Part shown: piece by piece, positions 6,079 to 14,260 of the stretch
Layout: every line of letters starts with the position of its first letter
How positions within the stretch are numbered: the stretch's first letter is position 1
Assembly: GCA_016717205.1 (NCBI GenBank)
Contig: JADKGC010000001.1
Coordinates: 682,001-746,000, forward strand
Reading direction: 5' to 3'
From: Candidatus Flexifilum breve
GTDB lineage: Bacteria > Chloroflexota > Anaerolineae > Aggregatilineales > Phototrophicaceae
DNA: 64,000 nucleotides
Notes under the pieces: generated by a model
Told to the model about the DNA's origin: nothing
The model's input: only the letters and a program-made list of their open reading frames with translations
The model's database searches: none
Made by a program: the position numbers and the translations under genes

Positions 6079-9003
6079 ATGGCGACCAATACGGCCTCGG
6101 ACGGGTCGAAATTCCCAGTGATTGGATTGGGCGCATCCGCGGGTGGACTGGAAGCCCTCAAGACCTTCTTCGCGGCGTTACCGCCCAACACCGGTATGGC
6201 CTTTGTCGTTATCCAGCATCTCATGCCCGACCATGAAAGCATTCTGCCTGAATTGATCCAGCGCCATACCAGTCTACGGGTGCAGGTCATCACCGATGAC
6301 GCGGAGGTATTGCCGGATCAGGTCTACATCCTTCCCCCCAACTTTGAGGTCACACTGTGGAACAATCGGTTTAGTTTGAGCCCGATTCCTACCCGCGAAG
6401 GTTGGCCCGCGACGATTACGCATTTCTTTCAATCGCTGGCGTTGGATCGGGGTGAACGAGCCGTTGCCATTATTCTCTCCGGTGCCGGTCACGATGGCAC
6501 CGACGGGGCTCGTGCGATTAAGCAGGAAAACGGATTGGTCCTTGCTCAGGATTTAGGCACGGCGGGACAAAGCAGTATGCCGTTCAATGTCATCGACGCG
6601 GGGTTAGCCGATGGCGTCTTCCCTCCCAATCTCATGCCCGCCTATCTGCTCAATCATTTCAACATCGATCTTCCGGAACCCCTCCAATTTGAAAACCTGA
6701 CCACGATCATCCCGGATGACGACCTGCAGCGCCTGATCTGGCAGCTTAGGCGGCAAACCGGCTACGATTTCCGCGACTATAAAGTCAGCACGCTGCGTCG
6801 TCAGATCATACGCCGGATGGGGCTTCAGCAAGTCGAGACTCTGCCTGCTTACCTCATCTTGTTGGAGCAGAAGTCCGGTGAAGCGCAGCAGCTCGTCAAA
6901 GGACTGCTCATCAACGTGACCAGTTTCTTTCGTGATCCTGAGGCGTTCGAAGAATTGAAAACCAGTGCGCTGCTCCCACTCCTAAAAACCATGTCAATTG
7001 ATGATGTGTTCCGCGTCTGGGTGCCGGGCTGTGCCAGCGGGGAAGAAGCCGTATCGATTGCGATTGTGATCCACGAATGTTTACGCGAATTGAATATCCA
7101 GGATATGCAAGTGCGGGTCTTCGCCACGGATCTCAATCGCGAACTCATTCAACGTGCGCGCAGTGGTATCTACCCGGCAACGATCAGCGAACAGCTCAGC
7201 GTGTCACGACTCAAAGACCACTTTCTTAAAATAGAGGATGGCTATCAGGTTCGCCCCCACATCAGCCGCATGATTGTGTGGGCCGAACACAATTTGATCG
7301 AACACCCCCCATTTTCCAGCCTGCACCTCATTAGCTGTCGCAATGTGCTCATTTATTTCCAGGCCCGCCTCCAAACCAAAATTCGCGCCTTCTTCCAGTT
7401 TGCGCTGCGCGCCGGAGGCATTTTGTTTCTCGGTTCATCCGAAGCCATGCCTGAAGCGCTCGATATCTTTACAATCATTGACAGCAAACACAAAATCTAT
7501 CAACGGACACCGGGTGCTGCCTATCAGTGGATCAGCTTGGATCAACCGCTGTTTACGAAAGCGCCCAGTACATCAGAGGACCCCATGACAGCTCCAGCAA
7601 AGTCACATGGTGGCAGCAGCGACGACCACGAACTCAGAATTATCCACGCAATGCTGCTTGACCATTACCACAGTACCTGTGCCATTGTCGATGAGCGGTA
7701 CCGCGTGCGGTATACCTATGGGGACATTGACCACTATTTACGCCTCATTCCGGGTCGGGATGGGCAGCATAGCATTTTGAGCATGGCGCGTGAGGGGTTG
7801 GACGTTGAGCTGACCATTGCTCTCTATGAGGCCTTTGAAAGCGATCGTGTGGTCATCCGGCAGGGCGTGTCGGTGAAATTCGCAGGCGGGGAACGCCTCA
7901 TTAACGTCATCGTGAAACCCATCCATGATGCTGAGCTTAGCGGTCGCTGCCAGTTAATTGTCTTCGAGTTGAGCCCAGCGGGCAGAAACCTTGAGTCTGC
8001 GCCGCCCGAGAGTCGCGAGGGGGAAGAGGGCGTAACAGTCACGCGACTGCGCGAGGAACTCCAACAAGCGCGTCAAGCGTTACAGAACGCGACCCATGCG
8101 CTTCAGGCAAAGAGCGAGGAGTTAACCTCGTCACTAGAGGAAATCAGTTCTGCCAATGAAGAGATTCAGACGACTAACGAGGAACTCCGCACCTCGAAAG
8201 AAGAACTGGAGTCGATGAATGAAGAACTGAACACCCTGAATACGCAGCTCACCAATCAGAATCAGGCGCTCACGCAAGCCAACAACACCTTGTATAACTT
8301 CCTGCAATCGAGCGCTAACGGCGTGATCTTTCTCGATCAACGTTTGGCGATTCGGGAATATACAGAAACCGTCACGCGCTTCTTTAGCTTACGCAAGAGT
8401 GATGTCGGACGTCCCCTCTCGGAGATCGTGTCGCAGTTCAAACATGACACGCTGACGACGGATGCCGCCAATGTGTTGGATACGCTCGTCAATATTGAAC
8501 GAGAAGAACAGACGGTCAGTGGTCAATGGTATAAAATCGAAATTCGTCCGTACCGCACGACCAATAACATCGTCGACGGGTTAGTTCTCACTTTTTCAGA
8601 CATCACCGACCAGAAGCAGGCACGGGATCAAGCGGAACTCGCCTATCAGTATGTGCGAAAAGTGGTGGATACGATCGAAAACAGTCTGCTTGAACTCGAT
8701 CAGGAATTCCGCGTGATTGCGGCCAACCCGGCATTTTTCCGGCAGTTTCAGGTTCAACCAGAAGATACCATTGGACGTCTGCTGTTTGAACTCGGGAATG
8801 GGCAGTGGGATATTCCGGATCTCCGCCACTTACTCAGCGACATTCTCCCGCAGCAGAGCACCGTCCATGATTATGTGGTCCAGCATGACTTTCCGAGGAT
8901 TGGTCAGCGCACCATGCGCCTGAATGCTCGGCAAATTGAAGAGATTGATCGGATCTTGCTCATCATCACCGACGTCACGGATCTGATCAGCCATCACCCC
9001 TGA
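6079..9003 (+). CDS. CheB-CheR-PAS hybrid chemosensory-type protein
   Basis: A 974-residue cytoplasmic fusion. Residues about 12-190 are a CheB methylesterase domain with S20 (GLGASAGG), H47 (VIQHLMPDH) and the Asp of GHDGTDG. Residues about 215-480 are a CheR methyltransferase, with an N-terminal helical part (RRQTGYDFRDYK) and an SAM site VWVPGCASGEEA. A long coiled coil (about 655-735, heptads in EELTSSLEEISSANEE) leads to two PAS domains (about 745-850 and 855-970). No histidine kinase or REC domain follows, although many relatives carry one. No other che genes are nearby, so it probably tunes a non-flagellar pathway with the adjacent kinases. The 3' end overlaps the convergent kinase gene by 10 bases. 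Confidence 0.93.
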   Translation: MATNTASDGSKFPVIGLGASAGGLEALKTFFAALPPNTGMAFVVIQHLMPDHESILPELIQRHTSLRVQVITDDAEVLPDQVYILPPNFEVTLWNNRFSLSPIPTREGWPATITHFFQSLALDRGERAVAIILSGAGHDGTDGARAIKQENGLVLAQDLGTAGQSSMPFNVIDAGLADGVFPPNLMPAYLLNHFNIDLPEPLQFENLTTIIPDDDLQRLIWQLRRQTGYDFRDYKVSTLRRQIIRRMGLQQVETLPAYLILLEQKSGEAQQLVKGLLINVTSFFRDPEAFEELKTSALLPLLKTMSIDDVFRVWVPGCASGEEAVSIAIVIHECLRELNIQDMQVRVFATDLNRELIQRARSGIYPATISEQLSVSRLKDHFLKIEDGYQVRPHISRMIVWAEHNLIEHPPFSSLHLISCRNVLIYFQARLQTKIRAFFQFALRAGGILFLGSSEAMPEALDIFTIIDSKHKIYQRTPGAAYQWISLDQPLFTKAPSTSEDPMTAPAKSHGGSSDDHELRIIHAMLLDHYHSTCAIVDERYRVRYTYGDIDHYLRLIPGRDGQHSILSMAREGLDVELTIALYEAFESDRVVIRQGVSVKFAGGERLINVIVKPIHDAELSGRCQLIVFELSPAGRNLESAPPESREGEEGVTVTRLREELQQARQALQNATHALQAKSEELTSSLEEISSANEEIQTTNEELRTSKEELESMNEELNTLNTQLTNQNQALTQANNTLYNFLQSSANGVIFLDQRLAIREYTETVTRFFSLRKSDVGRPLSEIVSQFKHDTLTTDAANVLDTLVNIEREEQTVSGQWYKIEIRPYRTTNNIVDGLVLTFSDITDQKQARDQAELAYQYVRKVVDTIENSLLELDQEFRVIAANPAFFRQFQVQPEDTIGRLLFELGNGQWDIPDLRHLLSDILPQQSTVHDYVVQHDFPRIGQRTMRLNARQIEEIDRILLIITDVTDLISHHP

Positions 9004-10295
9004 GTGCTTCCAGTCTCGCCAGATCCATGCTCCGCATGGCGTGGCAGTTCAATCGTGATCAGGGTGCCTTGCCCGAGCTGCGACGAACAGCGAATACTGC
9101 CTCCGTGCGCGTGCACGGCCTGTTGGGCAATATACAAACCAATCCCCATACCGGACGTGTACTGCGTATTCTGGCCCCGAAAGAAAGCATCAAAGACATA
9201 CGGTTGATCGTCAGCGGATATGCCAATCCCGTGATCTTGCACCTGTAACCGAATGACCGTTTCTTCGCATTCTAAGCGACAGAGAGTCGAGCCTTGGGAG
9301 TACTTGAGCGCATTGCTTAACACGTTCATCAAGCTGCTGCGCATCAAACTCGTGTCCCAGGTGACCAGCGCCTGTTCCCCGTCAGACGTGACCTCTAACG
9401 CGATCTGCTGGTCAGGTTTCCCTAATGCGCCCATGTCGTTGACGACCTGACGAACGAAGGCGATGACATCGAAGGTCTCCGGCTTGACGTGAAGCTGTTC
9501 CTCGCCTTGCTGAACAATCACTGCATTCTGAACGGTGTCGTTGAGATACCAGACGAAATTGCGGATGGTGTGAAAGCGCGCCGCTTTCTTGTCGCTGGAC
9601 AGGCGATCCCCGTACCGTTCGAGCGTTTCGGCAGAAGCCAGAATCGCGGCTAAGGGCGTGCGGAACTCGTGCGCGATGATCGAAAGCACACGGGTACGCA
9701 TGTCGTTCATTTCCTTTTCATGACCGAGCGCTCTCCGGACGGCTTCTTCGGCCTGTTTGATCGCGGAAATATTGGTGATTGCGGTTCGAAGCGCTTCTGA
9801 ATCGTCAGCCGTTGCCGGAACATCTGTGCACAGTTGGGCGTGGAAAATGGTGCCGTCCACCCGTTGAATCTGGACTTCACAGGTTTGCGTCTGTTGGGTA
9901 CGCAGCACTGAGCGCCGATGCAGATGATAAATATCTTGAAAAGCGCCCACAATGAAGTCGGCGAACGGTTGTTTTTCCAACAAGGTTCGGTCAACCCCGA
10001 TCATGCTGGCGGCGGTCAGGTTGCCTTTGAGGGTGAGCCCTTCGGCATTGGTCACGATGTAGCCGACAGGGGCAAAGTCAAAGAGATGGGTATAGCGTTC
10101 CTGAGCTTTTTCGGCAGCCTGATACGCGTGCTGCAGGTCTTCAAGTTGAATCTCCAGCTCCACCTGATAGACCGTCAGCTCATGAACGAGTTCATCAATC
10201 GATAGTCCGGCAGTGGACGGCGTCATCCGTAGCTGCGTGAGGACATTTTCAGCCCGTGTGCGTAACTGATCCAGTTTTTGCTGCTTGCTGTCCAT
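8994..10295 (-). CDS. PAS-domain sensor histidine kinase
   Basis: Cytoplasmic 433-residue kinase. An N-terminal coiled coil (about 1-70) precedes one PAS domain (about 70-190), then a HisKA dimerisation domain with the H-box IIAHEFRTPL and an HATPase_c domain with the N-box SLMNVLSNALKYS, QDHGIGIS (G1) and GMGIGLYIAQQ (G2). There is no membrane segment, so it senses an internal signal. The C-terminus overlaps the 3' end of the CheB-CheR gene on the other strand; it may receive information from that protein. No response regulator is attached; the single-domain regulator at 13787 is the nearest partner. Confidence 0.93.
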   Translation of the reverse strand: MDSKQQKLDQLRTRAENVLTQLRMTPSTAGLSIDELVHELTVYQVELEIQLEDLQHAYQAAEKAQERYTHLFDFAPVGYIVTNAEGLTLKGNLTAASMIGVDRTLLEKQPFADFIVGAFQDIYHLHRRSVLRTQQTQTCEVQIQRVDGTIFHAQLCTDVPATADDSEALRTAITNISAIKQAEEAVRRALGHEKEMNDMRTRVLSIIAHEFRTPLAAILASAETLERYGDRLSSDKKAARFHTIRNFVWYLNDTVQNAVIVQQGEEQLHVKPETFDVIAFVRQVVNDMGALGKPDQQIALEVTSDGEQALVTWDTSLMRSSLMNVLSNALKYSQGSTLCRLECEETVIRLQVQDHGIGISADDQPYVFDAFFRGQNTQYTSGMGIGLYIAQQAVHAHGGSIRCSSQLGQGTLITIELPRHAEHGSGETGSTQG

Positions 10296-10413
10296 GCGCT
10301 TTTGCCTTCGAAGGCGGAGGACCGATAAGCGGAGCGAGACGGTTCCTAATCGATCCGCTAGCCCAAGCTGTCACAGCCTGCGCTGCGCGACCGCCGCGGT
10401 GATGTGATGCCGA

Positions 10414-10739
10414 TTAGTCTGCAAGTGGGCTGGGAAGCAGAAACCCAGTCTCGACCACTTGAATGATCGCCTCATGATTCAGGTGGTAACGCACCGGCTG
10501 CCCTTGGGGGTTATGGTGGCTCACCTGAAGGAATCCTTGGTCGACCAACTGATCGAAGTCGCGGTGATTCGCCTGATGCCAGCCTAACAGGCGCAGGTTA
10601 ATTTTCCGTTGCCAAAAATGGCGGTGAAGCGTGCGCCATGCATGACCTGCCACTCTAACTCGATCTTGGCCTGCTTCAGTCCCAGAACGAGCGCCCGCAG
10701 CAGTTGTCGCTGTTTGTCGTTCAGGCTGTATTCCGCCAT
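10414..10739 (-). pseudogene. Small winged-helix-like gene with a frameshift
   Basis: The ATG at 10739 starts MAEYSLNDKQRQLLRAL and then stops early, while another frame continues INLRLLGWHQANHRDFDQLV to QPVRYHLNHEAIIQVVETGF. Adding one A to the A-run at 10602-10605 (read on the reverse strand) joins both into a protein of about 108 residues. The second half looks like a winged helix (FDQLVDQGFLQVS, then VRYHLNHEAI). It is either a homopolymer sequencing error or a fresh mutation. Function unknown. It is separated from the kinase at 10295 by 118 bases. Confidence 0.55.
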
Positions 10740-10935
10740 GGTCGCCGCTCTTGTTCGCATCTCCTATAATGAGAGATGATGTTATTGATTGTACACCCAA
10801 TTTCAGGCGAGCAGCGTTCAGGCGGGTGGGTATACGGGGGATTTCAGACACCTCCGCCAGCCTCGCGTCGGGAGGTGGACGGGAGGAGACCACCGCAATC
10901 GACGGCAAAGGCTGCACCGCGCCGTCGGGGCACTT

Positions 10936-11016
10936 CGTCGAGGTTTCGATCAGCGCGATTTCTTCGGGCGTGAGGTCGAACGCCGGATACACCACGCGCA
11001 GAATCTCATACTTTTC
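10936..11016 (-). pseudogene. Possible methyltransferase C-terminal remnant
   Basis: The reverse strand reads EKYEILRVVYPAFDLTPEEI then ALIETST, again the LTPEEIxLxE pattern seen at the tail of DNA methyltransferases. It begins directly after the end of the IS3 orfA gene, where orfB should stand, so a deletion has probably fused the IS remnant to an older gene end. The family match is weak. Confidence 0.3.
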
Positions 11017-11033
11017 GCTAGCAGAGGTTCGCG

Positions 11034-11405
11034 TTAGTCCGTCCATTCGCTCCCCGCCTGACCCAGCGCACTTTTTTTCAGCACCCGGTTCTTCAGCAGC
11101 AGCTCCGCCACCACCTGCTTGAGCTGTTCATTCTCTTGGCGCAAGTTGTCCACTTCGCTGCTGGTTGCTTCCCGCTTCGTGTCCCCACTCAGTCGGGACT
11201 TACCCGCTTCCAGAAATTCCTTGCTCCACTTGTAGTACAGGTTCGGGTTAATGCCTTCCCGGCGACACAACTCCGCGATGCTCTCCTCACCTCGCAGTCC
11301 TTCCAGCACAATCCGGATTTTCTCCTCTGCGCTATACTTCTTCCGCGTCTGTCGGCGAATGTCCCGCACCACGGCTTCGGCTGATACTTTCTCGTCTTTT
11401 GCCAT
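11034..11405 (-). CDS. IS3-family transposase OrfA (orphan)
   Basis: The 123-residue protein has a helix-turn-helix of the IS3/IS911 OrfA type (KYSAEEKIRIVLEGLRGEES, then IAELCRREGINPNLYYKW) followed by a leucine-zipper coiled coil (EVDNLRQENEQLKQVVAELL). It is preceded by AAGGAGGAA, a strong ribosome site, at good spacing from the ATG at 11405. In intact elements a second gene, orfB, supplies the DDE catalytic domain through -1 frameshifting. Here no orfB follows, so the element cannot move by itself. The element's left end probably lies within about 11406-11500; no terminal repeat could be paired. Confidence 0.9.
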   Translation of the reverse strand: MAKDEKVSAEAVVRDIRRQTRKKYSAEEKIRIVLEGLRGEESIAELCRREGINPNLYYKWSKEFLEAGKSRLSGDTKREATSSEVDNLRQENEQLKQVVAELLLKNRVLKKSALGQAGSEWTD

Positions 11406-11549
11406 CTGATGATTCCTCCTTGTTCATGCCTTCAGATGGGAAAGTATCTCTTAACTTTATACCCTCTCGTGTCTCACAGGCTTTGACGTTTTACAGGCTG
11501 GCAATCGGCCAGAAGATTGTTGCAGCTCATTCCGGTGCCTCACTGAATG

Positions 11550-13781
11550 TTAACGACCTGTGCAGGGGATAGTCACCGTGAAGCACGTGCCTTCGCCTTC
11601 TTTGCTTGTGAACTCGATCTGGCCGTGATGCGCATCGACATAGCTTTTGACAATTGATAAACCCAACCCGGTGCCCTCGATGCGACCGGTATTACTTGCC
11701 CGATGGAAAGGCTCAAAGAGCTTTACTTGTTCCGCCTCTGGGATGCCGATCCCATTATCGGCAATGCGGAACTCGATATCGTTCCCATTCCGCGCCACTT
11801 CAAAATGTACATGTCCGTTCACCTGCGAATATTTCACCGCATTCGACAGCAAATTGACGAGGATGTCATGCACGAGGTGCTGGTCGAGCATAACTTCGTT
11901 CGAGTCGGCGTTGTAGACAAAATCGATAACATGCGTTTTTCCCGCCATGTGCTGGAAGTTATCCCAGATTTCCATGCATAGCTGCTTCAGGGCTACAGGT
12001 TCTGGTTTACAAACCAATTTACCCGCGTTCGCTTTACTCAGCGTGAGGACATCATCTAGGAGCGCGACCATCCGCTGGATCTGGCGATAAATCTGCTGAA
12101 TCCGTATGGCGCGCTGCTCGGCGGAAAACCGTTCCGCATACGTTTCGAGCATGGTGACGTTCATTTTGATGATCGACAGCGGGGTGCGGAAGTCATGGGA
12201 AATCGTCGAAATCAGCTGTTCTTTCAGGTGGATGATCTCTTGTTCTTTTTCTAACTCGATCTGCAATCGATCCGCCCGAATGCGTTCCGTGATATCAGTG
12301 ACAACCCCGATGATGCCGTTGTTTTCCCCGGTCTTGTTCTGCAAAGTGGAATAGCGAATATCCAGAATGCGATTTGCGATGTTCAGCACGGTACCAGTTT
12401 CCTCACCGCTCAACGCCCGCTGGAAATACCCACGAATATCAGGGATCAGCGGCTCGAAAGCGTCCACAATCGAAAGGCCAACCAGCGCTGGCATATCCTG
12501 ACCGACAATCTGGCTGCCTCGTCCCTGAAGGAATTTTAGAACCCCCTGCGGATCCACTTCGAACAAAATGACCGGATTGCTCTTGATGACCATTTGCAGA
12601 TGTTCTTCGCTCGCTCGCAGAGCTTCGATGGCCTGTTTCCGCGCGGTAATATCCCGCGCAATGCCAACTAAGCCAATGACCTCACCCTCGTCACTACGAA
12701 AAGGGACTTTGGTCGTCAGTGTCCAATGCGGGCCAGCTTGATCGTGCATAACGCGTTCTTCGCTGATAATCGCCGTACCGCGCGCCATCACGACGGCATC
12801 GTCGGCGTGGAAACTCTCGACAAAATCGGAATCGAACACATCGCGAGCCTCCCTGCCAATGAGGTCAGCGGGAACACTCCGCGCGACAGCTGCATGAGCG
12901 AGATTACTGGCGATGAAGCGATCCGAACGATCTTTCACGAAGATGTAGTCAGGAACATTATCGATCAGCGTACGCAGGAGGTTGCGTTCCCGCCGCAGAC
13001 GGAACTCGGCTTCTTTCCGATCAGTGATATCCCGCGCGATGTAGACGATGAGCTGCTTGCCGCCATCCGCCCTGCCCATGAGCGCGGTGCGCCCGTCATA
13101 CCACTTGGTGGCCTGCGCCACTTCCAGTTGATACTCCACTTGCTGCGTATATCCAGTTGCCACCGTCTGGCGAATTGCGTCCATGATCAGATCGGCAGCA
13201 GGGGACGGAAAGACCTCGTCGATGGGCCGACCTAATTGGTGTTCCGGGAGAATAACCATCTGCGGGTCGTTCAGGAGTTGAATCAAACGTCCATCTTCAT
13301 CCAGAATGAACGCAAGATCTGGCAGCGCTTCAGCGAAAGCACTCAGTCGCTCCTCGCTCCGCCGCAAGTTGCTTTCTGCCTGCAAGCGCGCTGCGAGCAG
13401 GCGCTTACGCTCACACGCCGACTGAATCGTTGTGGCCAAGCGGCGAATGTGACGCGGGGATTTGATGACGTAGTCTGCCGCCCCGCGTTTCATGGCTTCG
13501 ACCGCCACTTCCTCCGACCCGGTGCCCGTGACCACAATTACAGGCAAATGCGGGTAGTGCGAATGCACTGCGTCTATGACCTGTACGCCTTCAAAACCCA
13601 AAATATTGAAGTCCGTCACGACCACGTCGAATTCACCGCGGGCGAGCTGATGTTCGAACTCCTGACGGGCGGAGGCCGTAATCACGGTGAAGTCCGCACT
13701 GTCGTGTTCCAGCGCGTCCCGGATCAACTCGCGATCCAGAGCGCTATCATCAACGTGCAAGACACGTATCGAGGTGCTCAT
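11550..13781 (-). CDS. REC-PAS(n)-histidine kinase
   Basis: A 743-residue cytoplasmic sensor. An N-terminal receiver domain (about 3-125) has its phospho-acceptor Asp in VVVTDFNIL and Lys in YVIKSP. Three to four PAS modules follow (about 145-265, 270-385, 395-510; repeated ITDRKEAE, ARDITARKQA and VTDITERIRA ends). The HisKA H-box is TISHDFRTPLSII, and the ATPase domain shows NLLSNAVKYS, DNGIGIPEAE and GTGLGLSIVKS. The ATG at 13781 follows GGGAGACGA; a TTG at 13790 is in frame. The gene is the last of a three-gene operon read leftwards and starts beside the stop of the response regulator. It may receive phosphate through its REC domain from the GAF kinase two genes upstream. Confidence 0.93.
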   Translation of the reverse strand: MSTSIRVLHVDDSALDRELIRDALEHDSADFTVITASARQEFEHQLARGEFDVVVTDFNILGFEGVQVIDAVHSHYPHLPVIVVTGTGSEEVAVEAMKRGAADYVIKSPRHIRRLATTIQSACERKRLLAARLQAESNLRRSEERLSAFAEALPDLAFILDEDGRLIQLLNDPQMVILPEHQLGRPIDEVFPSPAADLIMDAIRQTVATGYTQQVEYQLEVAQATKWYDGRTALMGRADGGKQLIVYIARDITDRKEAEFRLRRERNLLRTLIDNVPDYIFVKDRSDRFIASNLAHAAVARSVPADLIGREARDVFDSDFVESFHADDAVVMARGTAIISEERVMHDQAGPHWTLTTKVPFRSDEGEVIGLVGIARDITARKQAIEALRASEEHLQMVIKSNPVILFEVDPQGVLKFLQGRGSQIVGQDMPALVGLSIVDAFEPLIPDIRGYFQRALSGEETGTVLNIANRILDIRYSTLQNKTGENNGIIGVVTDITERIRADRLQIELEKEQEIIHLKEQLISTISHDFRTPLSIIKMNVTMLETYAERFSAEQRAIRIQQIYRQIQRMVALLDDVLTLSKANAGKLVCKPEPVALKQLCMEIWDNFQHMAGKTHVIDFVYNADSNEVMLDQHLVHDILVNLLSNAVKYSQVNGHVHFEVARNGNDIEFRIADNGIGIPEAEQVKLFEPFHRASNTGRIEGTGLGLSIVKSYVDAHHGQIEFTSKEGEGTCFTVTIPCTGR

Positions 13782-13786
13782 AGTTG

Positions 13787-14248
13787 TCAATCGTCTCCCA
13801 TGGGCGGGCCAATATTCAGCGTTAACCAGTACTGGTCAATTTGGTGAACGACGGCCAGAAAATCTGTGGTTGAGACGGGCTTAATCAAGTAGCTGTTGGC
13901 GCCGTTATTATAGCTTTGGATTAAGTCGGTGTCTTTTTGGGATGAAGTCAGCACTACGATCGGCAGACGTTTGAGCACAGGAGTCAGTTTGATCCGGCGC
14001 AGCACTTCATGACCATCAATGCCCGGCAGCTTCAAATCCAGCAAAATGAGATCGGGCAGAGGATACTGCTCGCGATCGCTAAACTTGCCCGTGCCAAACA
14101 AATAATCGAGGGCTTCCTGACCGGTATTCGCCACATGGATACTGTTTTTCAAAGCGGCTTCGCTGAAGGCATCAAGCGTGAGAGCGATATCCATTGGGTT
14201 GTCTTCCACCAGTAAAATATGCCCTAAGCCGTTGATCCGTGAGACCAC
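13787..14248 (-). CDS. Single-domain response regulator (Rcp1-like)
   Basis: A 153-residue stand-alone receiver domain without output domain. Acidic pocket in LLVEDNPMD, phospho-acceptor Asp in LILLDLKLPG, Thr/Ser in VVLTSSQ and Lys in YLIKPVS. The insertion SDREQYPLPD is typical of the Rcp1 type, which pairs with phytochrome-like kinases. The GUG start at 14248 is set by AAGGA upstream. It stands between two large kinases in one operon, 12 bases from the first, so it most likely shuttles phosphate between them. Confidence 0.94.
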   Translation of the reverse strand: MVSRINGLGHILLVEDNPMDIALTLDAFSEAALKNSIHVANTGQEALDYLFGTGKFSDREQYPLPDLILLDLKLPGIDGHEVLRRIKLTPVLKRLPIVVLTSSQKDTDLIQSYNNGANSYLIKPVSTTDFLAVVHQIDQYWLTLNIGPPMGDD

Positions 14249-14260
14249 GATAATTATTCC

